Source: an uncultured Rhodobacter sp.
GTDB lineage: Bacteria; Pseudomonadota; Alphaproteobacteria; Rhodobacterales; Rhodobacteraceae
Length of the DNA stretch: 15,843 nt
Assembly (NCBI GenBank): GCA_937901435.1
Contig: CALGTJ010000145.1
Coordinates: forward strand, 1-15,843
Direction: 5' to 3'
The notes below the pieces were generated by a model. That model searched no databases. It was not told the DNA's origin and saw nothing but the letters and a program-made list of their open reading frames with translations. The translations under genes were made by a program, and so were the position numbers. Below, piece by piece: positions 7,256-14,305 of the stretch; within the stretch, counting starts at the first letter, position 1; every line of letters starts with the position of its first letter.

Positions 7256-8772
7256 GCTGTATCCTCACTTATGAATTTTGCCGCCCGATAACCGATCATC
7301 ATCGAGGGCGCGTTTGTATTTGCGGAGGTCACCGATGGCATAACCGACGCATCAGCAACCCAAAGGTCGGTGACGCCTGCAACGGCAAGGCGTGGTGTGA
7401 CGGGGGCGGTCCCCTCCCCCATACGCAACGTGCCAACGGGGTGATAGGCGGTTGCGCCACGGTCTTTGATATGCTGGCGCAGTGCCTCATCAGAGGACAC
7501 CTCTGGCCCCGGATAGACCTCAGGCGCGCGGTGTTTTCCGAAGGCGGCTTTGGACATCAGTTCCCGCAGACGTTTGAGCCCGGCGAGCAGGGTTTCAACA
7601 TCATCGGGGTCTTGAAAAAGGCCAAGGTCGATATCAGGCGCGACGTTTGGATCGGCAGAGGTAAGGCGTAACCGCCCCCGAGATTTAGGTCGACACGCGC
7701 AGACATCCGCGAAATATCCGGATCCATGGGTAAAGCGGCTGCCCTTCCAATCCAACATGAAGGGAATGAAGTGACATTGCACATCAGGTTCGCCCGTGTC
7801 GCAGCGCGCGTTAAAGAAAGCGCCGCCCTCTACCGTTGGTGACGCAAAGCGCCCCTTGCGGGTGAATAGGTAGCGGAAAGGGGCAAGCATCCACGCTGGC
7901 ATTTGAGACAGCGTTAGACCATATCCGGAACGCGGCCCCGCAAAATGAAGCCCCGCCGCTGGGTGATCATGGAGGTTGTCGCCAACCTCTTCAGAGTTAT
8001 GCGTGACAGTGATGCCAAGTTCCTGCAGATGCTCTGCTGGTCCAACGCCAGATCGCATCAGGATCGCGGGTGAACCGATCGAGCCGGCCGATAGAACGAT
8101 GCCTTTGGACGCAGAGAGTTTGGTACCATCAAGCAGAATTACGCGTTTTGCCTGATCACCCTCAAACTCAATGCGATCAACCTCTGATCCGGTCCTCACC
8201 TTAAGATCGTATGCGGCTTGCGCCGGGCGCATGAAGGCATCTGCGGCTGACCAACGGCGTGCATTACGCATGTTAAACCTGAAAGTTCCAGCGCTCTCAT
8301 ATTCCGGTGTAGGCGCTTCGTTTGCGTTTCCACCAAACAAGTCAGACAGCGCCTGAACCAACGGATGAACGCCTGTCATCTGCTTTGGTTGAAGCTTTGC
8401 TTCTACTGCTTCGAATGCGGGCTCAACGTCGGGCCATTCCCAGCCTTTCACGTTCCAGCCGTCAAAGTCGTCACGCCGCCCGCGAAACCAAACCATAGAG
8501 TTTATCGAACCTGAACCGCCAAGCATACGCCCGCGATGCACATTCAGTTGCCTGTCGCCAAGACCTTTTTGCGGATCTGATTTGAACCGCCAATCTCGCT
8601 TGCTGCCCATCAACCACGTCAAACCGAATGGCATTTTGACCAAAGGGTGGTTGTCGGACGGGCCCGCTTCGAGCAATAGTACGCGACCGACGTCACGCCG
8701 CGCCAATTCAGCAGCGACGATGCATCCGGCCGAGCCAGCGCCGACAACGATGAAATCGGCATCGGCAGTCAT
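7252..8772 (-). CDS. GMC-family FAD oxidoreductase (choline dehydrogenase-like)
   Basis: This is a 506-residue glucose-methanol-choline family flavoprotein that oxidises an alcohol using FAD. The dinucleotide-binding motif G-A-G-S-A-G is at 11-16, with E35 to hold the ADP ribose. The first GMC signature is at 81-106 (G-R-M-L-G-G-S-G-S-I-N) and the second at 230-245 (G-S-I-G-S-P, then S-G-V-G-P). The catalytic histidine H444 lies in Y-H-P-V-G-T and the partner asparagine N487 in T-N-A-P, as in choline oxidase-type members. There is no signal peptide, so it should be cytoplasmic, and the electron acceptor is unknown. The ATG overlaps the preceding SnoaL-like stop as ATGA, and its own stop overlaps the next SnoaL-like start. 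It is therefore flanked on both sides by SnoaL-like genes. The family is certain; the substrate is not. Confidence 0.95.
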   Translation of the reverse strand: MTADADFIVVGAGSAGCIVAAELARRDVGRVLLLEAGPSDNHPLVKMPFGLTWLMGSKRDWRFKSDPQKGLGDRQLNVHRGRMLGGSGSINSMVWFRGRRDDFDGWNVKGWEWPDVEPAFEAVEAKLQPKQMTGVHPLVQALSDLFGGNANEAPTPEYESAGTFRFNMRNARRWSAADAFMRPAQAAYDLKVRTGSEVDRIEFEGDQAKRVILLDGTKLSASKGIVLSAGSIGSPAILMRSGVGPAEHLQELGITVTHNSEEVGDNLHDHPAAGLHFAGPRSGYGLTLSQMPAWMLAPFRYLFTRKGRFASPTVEGGAFFNARCDTGEPDVQCHFIPFMLDWKGSRFTHGSGYFADVCACRPKSRGRLRLTSADPNVAPDIDLGLFQDPDDVETLLAGLKRLRELMSKAAFGKHRAPEVYPGPEVSSDEALRQHIKDRGATAYHPVGTLRMGEGTAPVTPRLAVAGVTDLWVADASVMPSVTSANTNAPSMMIGYRAAKFISEDTA

Positions 8773-9788
8773 GCGCGTTTTCCCACTTCTGCAAACACAT
8801 CAAACCCGAGCTGGAGCAGCACATGCGGAATATCCAGCATGCACCAGTTTTCGATGATTTTTCCGTCTTCGCAGCGCCACCAGTCACAATCGCGCATGAA
8901 CACACGTTTGCCGGTGGCCTCAAGGCCAAGGAATGGTTTGACATGGACGCCCGTGATCATTGGCCAGCCGCTTAGGAACGCGTAGTTTCCGTCACCAGAC
9001 TTGCAGTCGGCCTCAACACCCGTGATGCCGACCTCGCTGCCGTCACCCCATCCGTCAAAGGTCTGCTCAAACGGTTGTTGGAACGTAGCGAATGCATCAA
9101 CAGTTGCATAAGAGCCAAGCCCACCAGGGCCGTACCACACCATCCGCTCGTGCCAATAAGGGCGCCAAGCTTCATCTTCCGTCGCAAGCTTTTTGAGCAT
9201 CCCTTCGACCAGATCAGCAGACGCCCGCGACGCGTCTGGATCAGACGGCCCAACGTGGGTCCCATCATGCGTTGCAGGGCCAGGCACAACGCCTTCGTAC
9301 CCGTGGCTTTTGTCCAATGGCCAAAGGCCAAGTGCGATTATCAACTCTGCAAACCCAAGAAACACATGGCTTTCAACGATCTTGCCGTTTTCCATCCGGT
9401 GGAATTCACCAAACCGCAAGTAAGCCAGCTTACCGCTGGCGGGGATGCCAAAGAGTGGCTTGGTAAAGTGGCCGTGAAAATACCCTGTTGAGGTAACCCA
9501 TTCAGTACCAAGATATTCACCGCCAAGAGCAATATAGTTTTGCCGTGTTAGGCCCTCGAACGAAGCCATGATCGGCGCGATGACATCGCTGTAATACCCA
9601 AGGCCATCCCGCGCCTCGTTGATCGGGTGACTGGCATTCACTTTTGCGGCGTCATGGAAATTATCTGCGACCGCTTTCTCAACCTCACCCAAATCAAAGC
9701 AACGCAGAAACTGATGGTAGCGAGCTTTGTTCTCGGAGGATGTCTCGGTCGCAATTCCCATTGCTGGACGGTTTGCGCGTTTGTTCAT
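8769..9788 (-). CDS. Two-domain SnoaL-like (polyketide cyclase-like) protein
   Basis: This is a 339-residue protein with two SnoaL/NTF2-fold domains. Domain 1 (about 20-155) ends in F-G-I-P-A-S-G-K (113-120) and E-N-G-K-I-V-E (133-139). Domain 2 (about 185-335) ends in G-L-E-A-T-G-K-R (288-295) and D-G-K-I-I-E-N-W (308-315), so the two halves repeat the same closing block and look like an old internal duplication. Between them lie G-P-A-T-H-D-G (170-176) and W-Y-G-P-G-G-L-G (218-225), shared with the relatives at 5403-4351 and 14306-15346. The ATG at 9788 has an AAGGGG ribosome-binding site and sits 42 bp after the permease stop, as the first enzyme gene behind the importer. No catalytic role can be assigned from sequence alone. 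Confidence 0.85.
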   Translation of the reverse strand: MNKRANRPAMGIATETSSENKARYHQFLRCFDLGEVEKAVADNFHDAAKVNASHPINEARDGLGYYSDVIAPIMASFEGLTRQNYIALGGEYLGTEWVTSTGYFHGHFTKPLFGIPASGKLAYLRFGEFHRMENGKIVESHVFLGFAELIIALGLWPLDKSHGYEGVVPGPATHDGTHVGPSDPDASRASADLVEGMLKKLATEDEAWRPYWHERMVWYGPGGLGSYATVDAFATFQQPFEQTFDGWGDGSEVGITGVEADCKSGDGNYAFLSGWPMITGVHVKPFLGLEATGKRVFMRDCDWWRCEDGKIIENWCMLDIPHVLLQLGFDVFAEVGKRA

Positions 9789-9830
9789 GTCAGACGCCCC
9801 TTCGAATTGGCAAGTAGGTGCTCATTTTGA

Positions 9831-10712
9831 TCACCCTTTAACCGCGCCGGCCGTCAGGCCACCAACAATCTGGCGCTGGAAGAACAGGACCATCAGGAAC
9901 AATGGGGCGGTGACGGATACAACCGCAGATACGGCAAACATGACGTTGCCCTTGGTCTGTGTGGTTCCAAGGAAGCTGGCAACCTTTGGGATCATCGTCT
10001 GATTTTCTCTGGACAATAGCATCGTTGTCACCGCAAAGTCATTATAGGCTAGCAGAAACGAAAACAGTCCCGTGGTAATCACCCCCGGCCACATCACCGG
10101 AATGATGACATTGCGAAAGGCCTGAAACCGCGTGCAACCATCTACCATCGCGCTTTCGTCCAACTCGGCAGGAATGTTCTTAAAGAACGAATGTAGCATC
10201 CACAGGGTAAATGGCTGATTGATCGCTACCAGAACGATGATTGTTGTTGCAGTATGCCCCCAAAGGTTCCATTGAAAGAACACCGGAAGATAGCCCGACA
10301 CCAGCGTGATCGGTGGCATGGCCCGAAAGATCAGCGCCGAAAGCAGGAACCAAAAGGCATAGCGATAGGTAGACCGCGCCAGCGCATAGCCCCCTAACGT
10401 TCCCAGCGTCAGCGATATGGTAACCACAAAGAAACACACGATGACGGAATTCCAGGCTGCGAGCCAGAATTTTTCTTGAACCCAGGCCCCGTAATATCCA
10501 TCACCAGTAACGCGTGCGCCGGTTTCGCTGACCGTCAGCTTGCCAGTCAGCGCGTTGGCCCAATTGGCCTTAGAAAAGAAATCGCCCTCTACCTTAAATG
10601 ATCCCCAAAGCGTCCAGAGGAACGGAAAGGCGGCAAGGATCATCCAGATTGCCAGTACGCCGATGACCAGAAAAGTGATTGCGACGGGTTGGCGTTGTGC
10701 TTTGCTAGACAT
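9831..10712 (-). CDS. ABC transporter permease, MalG type (CUT1)
   Basis: This is a 293-residue inner-membrane permease with about six hydrophobic segments. The first is at 10-34, followed by a long polar loop (about 38-85) and then the remaining helices. The EAA-type loop that contacts the ATPase is at about 183-211 (E-L-D-E-S-A-M-V-D-G, then I-P-V-M-W-P-G). This is the MalG-like partner of the preceding MalF-like protein, and together they form the channel of a carbohydrate-type importer. The ATG at 10712 lies 8 bp after the preceding stop and has an AGGTGA ribosome-binding site. The family usually imports sugars, polyols or glycerol-phosphodiesters. The substrate is not evident. Confidence 0.93.
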   Translation of the reverse strand: MSSKAQRQPVAITFLVIGVLAIWMILAAFPFLWTLWGSFKVEGDFFSKANWANALTGKLTVSETGARVTGDGYYGAWVQEKFWLAAWNSVIVCFFVVTISLTLGTLGGYALARSTYRYAFWFLLSALIFRAMPPITLVSGYLPVFFQWNLWGHTATTIIVLVAINQPFTLWMLHSFFKNIPAELDESAMVDGCTRFQAFRNVIIPVMWPGVITTGLFSFLLAYNDFAVTTMLLSRENQTMIPKVASFLGTTQTKGNVMFAVSAVVSVTAPLFLMVLFFQRQIVGGLTAGAVKG

Positions 10713-10719
10713 GTTTCAC

Positions 10720-11742
10720 CTATTTCCGATCGAATTCGCGCCAAGTGCGCACCAAAACCGGCGACAAAAGGATCGCGACACCAATAATTGTAAGAACAGA
10801 GGTCGCGGCCGCCGAAGACAGCTGGCGCGTCTCGCCACCAAGATCGTTGAAGATTGCCCAACTTAGCGATGTTGCATGGGCTTCGGCGGAGAAACTGACG
10901 ATGGGTTCAAAGACCCGGAAATTATCCATCAGCTGCATAAGGGCAATAAACGTGGTCAATGGCAGCAGGTGCGGGATAATGACGTGGCGGATTTGCAGCC
11001 AACGATTGGCACCGTCCACGCGTGCAGCTTCTAACGTGTCCTGATTTACTGACTGAAGCCCTGCATAATAAACAATAAATGCAAAGGGCGTGGAATGCCA
11101 CACACCATAGACCATCAACATGATCCACATCAGCGGCGTTGACGCTTTGACCGACAGATCAGGATCGCCTGCAAGGTATTGCAGCGCCGCTCCGACAACG
11201 CCGCGCGCATCCACCATCCAGAAAAGGATCAGTGCGCCCACCAGCGGAGTTATCATCATCGGCAACAGAGAGAAAAAGATCAGTGGGCCGCGGATTGCCT
11301 TGACCGCACTATTGACGGCGACAGCAACCACAAACCCAAGAACGATAACAAGCGGTGTTACGACGAATGTGAAAACCAGCGTGAATGAAATAGCTTTGTA
11401 AAAAGGAAGATTAAGCATCTGCGCCCCGAAATCACGCCAAGAATTGGATCTTGTCCAATTCTCGCCAAACTCGTCAATCGCTAGGTGGTTGCGGTCTGTA
11501 TACGTTTTAAATCCGGCAAACTGCCCCAAAGGGTGTTCTGCGCGCAATGCAGCAGTTGCGTTTTGATCAACGGTTGTGGATTCCTTGCACCCAAACAGAT
11601 CACAGGTTTCAACGGTTTTGATCACCTGTTCGTGGTCGACGTAAACCGATTGCACAAGAACCGAAACGATCGGGAAAAAGATAAACAACAACATTGCCAA
11701 AGCTGACGGAAGAACAAACCAGAAAAAGGATTTATGTTTCAT
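10720..11742 (-). CDS. ABC transporter permease, MalF type (CUT1)
   Basis: This is a 340-residue inner-membrane permease. The first membrane segment (about 6-32) is followed by a long periplasmic loop (about 34-112) before the core helices. The EAA loop is at about 238-262 (L-E-A-A-R-V-D-G-A, then I-I-P). The loop holds two close cysteines, C47 and C52 in C-D-L-F-G-C, which could form a disulfide on the periplasmic side. The ATG at 11742 has a GGAG sequence rather far upstream, and the gene follows a strong stem-loop after the binding-protein gene. Translation may therefore be lower than that of the binding protein. It pairs with the MalG-like gene 7 bp downstream. Confidence 0.93.
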   Translation of the reverse strand: MKHKSFFWFVLPSALAMLLFIFFPIVSVLVQSVYVDHEQVIKTVETCDLFGCKESTTVDQNATAALRAEHPLGQFAGFKTYTDRNHLAIDEFGENWTRSNSWRDFGAQMLNLPFYKAISFTLVFTFVVTPLVIVLGFVVAVAVNSAVKAIRGPLIFFSLLPMMITPLVGALILFWMVDARGVVGAALQYLAGDPDLSVKASTPLMWIMLMVYGVWHSTPFAFIVYYAGLQSVNQDTLEAARVDGANRWLQIRHVIIPHLLPLTTFIALMQLMDNFRVFEPIVSFSAEAHATSLSWAIFNDLGGETRQLSSAAATSVLTIIGVAILLSPVLVRTWREFDRK

Positions 11743-11780
11743 AATCTTGATATCTCCGGGCGCCGGTCAAGGTTGTGGGA

Positions 11781-11812
11781 TGATCCGGGGCAAAAAGTTC
11801 CGCCCCGGATCA
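11781..11812 (-). other. Perfect stem-loop between binding-protein and permease genes
   Basis: An 11-bp perfect inverted repeat with a 10-nt loop lies in the 79-bp gap. The arms are TGATCCGGGGC and GCCCCGGATCA (11781-11791 and 11802-11812). On the transcribed minus strand no run of T follows the second arm, so it does not look like an intrinsic terminator. Stem-loops in this position are known in sugar ABC operons such as malE-malF, where they protect the 3' end of the binding-protein message and keep it more abundant than the permease message. That role is inferred here from position and structure. Confidence 0.7.
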
Positions 11813-11821
11813 ATGGGCTCC

Positions 11822-13048
11822 TTAGTTTAGGAAGCCCTTTTCTTTAGCAGCGGCAGTATAGGCAGCTTCTGCGTCTGCCAGCGCCTGTTCAGCGCTTTCT
11901 TTACCCAACAGGAAGTCTGCGAGGTTGCCACCCAAAGCGGTGTGCAGCAATCCGTGGTATGGCAGCATTGGATACGAGGTTGTGCCAGCTGCGATTGCTG
12001 CAAACACACCGTCATTGACCGGTGCCGGGGTGTAGCCGTCAATCATCCAGACGGCCTGACCCATGGTTTCCTCAGTCAAGATTGCCGGGCTGGTCCCATT
12101 CTTCATTGCTAGGAAAGTCGCGACCGCATCTTCATCCGACACGTTCCTTGCAACAGTCCAACCATCCCACCACAGGGTCGAAGCCGGTGTTGAACCACCG
12201 CCCACAGTCAGCGGACCGCCGACGGTGATGTTTGAATAGACCTGCTCTTCTGCACCTTCGTCATCCATCAGGTTACCCATGCGGGATCCCCACATGTTCA
12301 TGATCATGACGTTGCCTGCTTCCATTTCAGCGCCGGTGGCGTTGCTGTCATGTGTTAGGAAGTCTGGGTTCATGTACTCAGTCAACGCTTTCATCATGTT
12401 CAGAGTTGCAACACCTTGAGCATTGTTAATTGAAACTTCGGCTGTACCGGGCTTATAGAATTCGCCGCCATGACCGATGTACATGTTGGTGAATTCCTGG
12501 GCCAGGTTCCAACCCGCCGCATAGGCGCCGCCCACGGGGTATTTGCTGATGCCTGCTGCGCGGATTTTCTTAGCAGCTTCCAGAACTTCTTCGTAAGTGG
12601 TTGGCACTTCAACGCCAAGCTCAGCCAGCACATCTTTGCGATAAGCAAGCGTCTGCGCGTTCGCCATAAAGGCCACGGCCATAACATTGCCGTCGATCGT
12701 AATCAGCTGGTTCTTGGGAATGTCCTGACCATGTGCTGCAACAAGATCATTCAATGGACGGACGACATCTGCGTTCATGAGCGCCACTAGTGACGAGTTC
12801 GCAATGATCGCTGACGTATATTCCGCGGGGTTTCCGCTCATGCCGTCGACATTGATTTTTTGGTGGTCTGCCGTCAAGTTAATCTTCACGTCGCCGCCCG
12901 TACAGGCTGCCGCACCGTTGGCAACTGTGTGAATGGCTGGAAATTCGTTTCCGACAATGCTGACATTGCCAGAAATTTCACAGCCCGCATACGCGGTGCC
13001 TGCAGTGATTGCAAAGGCGCTCGCAAGTGTTACTTTTTTTAGAAACAT
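11822..13048 (-). CDS. ABC transporter periplasmic substrate-binding protein (CUT1, family 1)
   Basis: This is a 408-residue solute-binding protein. Residues 1-21 are a classic signal peptide (positive K4-K5, hydrophobic core, A-Y-A cleavage site), so it is exported. The next residues, G-C, place a cysteine at 23, but the -3 residue is tyrosine, so a lipoprotein site is less likely than ordinary cleavage. The rest has the fold-typical layout of family 1 sugar-binding proteins, with an aromatic-rich C-terminal half. An upstream in-frame start would add 48 residues ahead of the signal peptide. I reject it because the ATG at 13048 has a GGGAGAG ribosome-binding site and begins the signal peptide. 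It is the second gene of the operon, after the ATPase, and is bracketed by hairpins on both sides. Ligand unknown. Confidence 0.93.
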   Translation of the reverse strand: MFLKKVTLASAFAITAGTAYAGCEISGNVSIVGNEFPAIHTVANGAAACTGGDVKINLTADHQKINVDGMSGNPAEYTSAIIANSSLVALMNADVVRPLNDLVAAHGQDIPKNQLITIDGNVMAVAFMANAQTLAYRKDVLAELGVEVPTTYEEVLEAAKKIRAAGISKYPVGGAYAAGWNLAQEFTNMYIGHGGEFYKPGTAEVSINNAQGVATLNMMKALTEYMNPDFLTHDSNATGAEMEAGNVMIMNMWGSRMGNLMDDEGAEEQVYSNITVGGPLTVGGGSTPASTLWWDGWTVARNVSDEDAVATFLAMKNGTSPAILTEETMGQAVWMIDGYTPAPVNDGVFAAIAAGTTSYPMLPYHGLLHTALGGNLADFLLGKESAEQALADAEAAYTAAAKEKGFLN

Positions 13049-13127
13049 ATCGTCTCTCTCCCTTTTGATTGGATGCATCTTCGAAGCCTGCATCCGTTGA
13101 CCCCGCCGAGGCGGGAAATTGCGAGGG
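13049..13127 (-). other. Hairpin-rich gap between ATPase and binding-protein genes
   Basis: This 79-bp gap contains a 7-bp perfect inverted repeat (GGATGCA at 13071-13077 and TGCATCC at 13089-13095). Nearby is a small C-rich hairpin (CCCGC at 13102-13106, GCGGG at 13111-13115) nested in a longer pairing of TGACCC (13098-13103) with GGGTCA (13125-13130, overlapping the ATPase stop). The ribosome-binding site of the binding protein lies just downstream. I see no -10/-35 pair and no T-run, so a processing or stability role is more likely than a promoter or terminator. Confidence 0.45.
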
Positions 13128-14177
13128 TCACCCCCCGATGCGCGCACCTGTTTCTGCTTCGAATAGGTGACAGTGTTCCACGGGCACCTCAATCGACACA
13201 GTTTCGTCGATTGCTGCCCGGTAATTTTTGTCGGCTTTTACGGAAACCAATGCGCCTCCTATGCGGACGCTGACCGTCGTCGCATCGCCCAAAAGCTCCA
13301 TTGTGTAGATCGGCGCGTTGATCTGCCCACTGCTTTCGATGACTTTAGCATCCTCTGCACGGAACCCAAGCGTCACGGGGCCATCCACTGCCTCTAGCCC
13401 AGAGATTTGGACATTGTTGGTGGTAAATGTACCGTCTTTAATTGACCCATCCATCAGGTTCATCGCCGGGTTGCCAATAAAGCTGGCAACAAACGCGTTA
13501 GCGGGATTGTCATAAATTTCAACCGGAGTACCGACTTGCTGCACCACACCCGCCCTCATAATCACGACCCTATCCGCTAACGTCATGGCTTCAATCTGAT
13601 CATGGGTCACATAGATGGTCGTTACAGCAAGCTCGTGTGACAGGTTTTTGATCTGCGCACGGGTCGATACCCGCAACTTGGCATCAAGATTGGACAGGGG
13701 TTCGTCCATCAAAAATACGTTCGGTTCGCGCACAACCGCGCGGGCGAGCGCGACCCGCTGGCGTTGACCACCTGACAATTCAGCTGGTTTACGATGCAGA
13801 AAATCATCAAGTTCTACCATGGCACTGGCCCGGCGAACTCTTTGATCATGGGTTTTAGGGTCAACACCACGTACGCGCAGAGGAAAGCGAATGTTTTCGT
13901 AAACGTTCATATTCGGGTAAAGCGCGTAGCTTTGAAAAACCATCGCGACGTCGCGATCTTTGGGTTCCAAATCATTGACCCTCACTCCGTCTACCAGAAT
14001 GTCGCCTTCGGTCGCGTCCTCCAACCCGGCAATCATCCGCATTGTTGTGGTTTTGCCGCACCCGGACGGCCCGAGCAGAACCAAGAACTCCTTGTCTGCA
14101 ATGGTGAGGTCAAATTCGTGAACACCCACGAACGACCCCCAACGTTTGGACAAATTGCGGAGCTGGATTTCGGCCAT
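13128..14177 (-). CDS. ABC transporter ATP-binding protein (MalK/UgpC type)
   Basis: This is a 349-residue ATPase that powers a CUT1 importer. The Walker A motif G-P-S-G-C-G-K-T is at 36-43, the Q-loop glutamine is Q82, the signature L-S-G-G-Q is at 134-138, Walker B with D158-E159 is in F-L-M-D-E-P, and the switch histidine is H192. The C-terminal third (about 235-349) is the regulatory TOBE/OB region typical of MalK-like proteins, which serves CUT1 permeases. An in-frame ATG at 14216 exists, but the one at 14177 has an AGGGGG ribosome-binding site and starts at the family's normal position. It is the first gene of the leftward operon, which is unusual since the binding protein is commonly first. 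It would be the first gene de-repressed when the operators at 14210 and 14265 are released. Confidence 0.95.
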   Translation of the reverse strand: MAEIQLRNLSKRWGSFVGVHEFDLTIADKEFLVLLGPSGCGKTTTMRMIAGLEDATEGDILVDGVRVNDLEPKDRDVAMVFQSYALYPNMNVYENIRFPLRVRGVDPKTHDQRVRRASAMVELDDFLHRKPAELSGGQRQRVALARAVVREPNVFLMDEPLSNLDAKLRVSTRAQIKNLSHELAVTTIYVTHDQIEAMTLADRVVIMRAGVVQQVGTPVEIYDNPANAFVASFIGNPAMNLMDGSIKDGTFTTNNVQISGLEAVDGPVTLGFRAEDAKVIESSGQINAPIYTMELLGDATTVSVRIGGALVSVKADKNYRAAIDETVSIEVPVEHCHLFEAETGARIGG

Positions 14178-14209
14178 ATCTTCCCCCTGATAGAATGCAC
14201 ACACCATTT

Positions 14210-14227
14210 TTTGCATTCGTTAGCAAA
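14210..14227. promoter_or_regulatory. Putative LacI-type operator 1
   Basis: TTTGCATTCGTTAGCAAA is an 18-bp pseudo-palindrome with a central CG, the usual architecture of LacI-family operators. It matches the second site at 14265-14282, read on the other strand, at 17 of 18 positions. It overlaps the predicted transcription start of the leftward operon, just downstream of the TATAGT hexamer, so bound repressor would block transcription. The likely binder is the LacI-type protein at 3590-2571, which is an inference from operon membership. Confidence 0.7.
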
Positions 14228-14228
14228 G

Positions 14229-14258
14229 ACTATAGACAGTGGACAAATTGTTTGGCAA
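14229..14258 (-). promoter_or_regulatory. Predicted leftward promoter of the ABC/catabolic operon
   Basis: On the minus strand, TTGCCA (14258-14253) and TATAGT (14234-14229) are separated by 18 bp. Both hexamers are close to the sigma-70 consensus. Transcription would start near 14222, giving a leader of about 45 nt before the ATPase ATG at 14177. Operator 1 covers the start site and operator 2 lies just upstream of the -35 hexamer, an arrangement that suits repression. I could not pick out an equally good promoter for the rightward gene. Confidence 0.6.
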
Positions 14259-14264
14259 GCTGTT

Positions 14265-14282
14265 TTTGCAAACGAATGCAAA
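14265..14282. promoter_or_regulatory. Putative LacI-type operator 2
   Basis: TTTGCAAACGAATGCAAA is an 18-bp pseudo-palindrome with a central CG and perfect TTTGCA/TGCAAA outer arms. It is a near copy of operator 1 in inverted orientation, with centres 55 bp apart. It lies between the leftward promoter and the rightward start at 14306, so it could control the rightward pair directly and help looping repression of the leftward operon. Confidence 0.7.
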
Positions 14283-14305
14283 ATATGGAAAAGCCGGAAG
14301 GTGCG

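Noticed and set aside
4351..9788. Polyketide biosynthesis cluster suggested by SnoaL-like cyclases
   Set aside because: No ketosynthase, acyltransferase, acyl carrier protein or tailoring methyltransferase is present. The neighbours are an importer and catabolic dehydrogenases.
11781..11812. Rho-independent terminator between the binding-protein and permease genes
   Set aside because: The stem is strong, but no T-run follows it on the transcribed strand. The run of T is in the loop instead.
13049..13192. N-terminal extension of the substrate-binding protein from an upstream in-frame start
   Set aside because: The extension is not signal-like, runs through the hairpin-rich gap and lacks a ribosome-binding site. 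The ATG at 13048 has one and begins a normal signal peptide.
14178..14216. N-terminal extension of the ABC ATPase from an ATG at 14216
   Set aside because: It would start inside operator 1, next to the predicted transcription start. The ATG at 14177 has a strong AGGGGG site and matches the usual family N-terminus.
14195..14305. N-terminal extension of the rightward SnoaL-like protein from an ATG at 14195
   Set aside because: It would translate across both operators and the promoter region. The extra residues do not resemble the relatives, and 14306 has a GGAAGG site and gives the family length.
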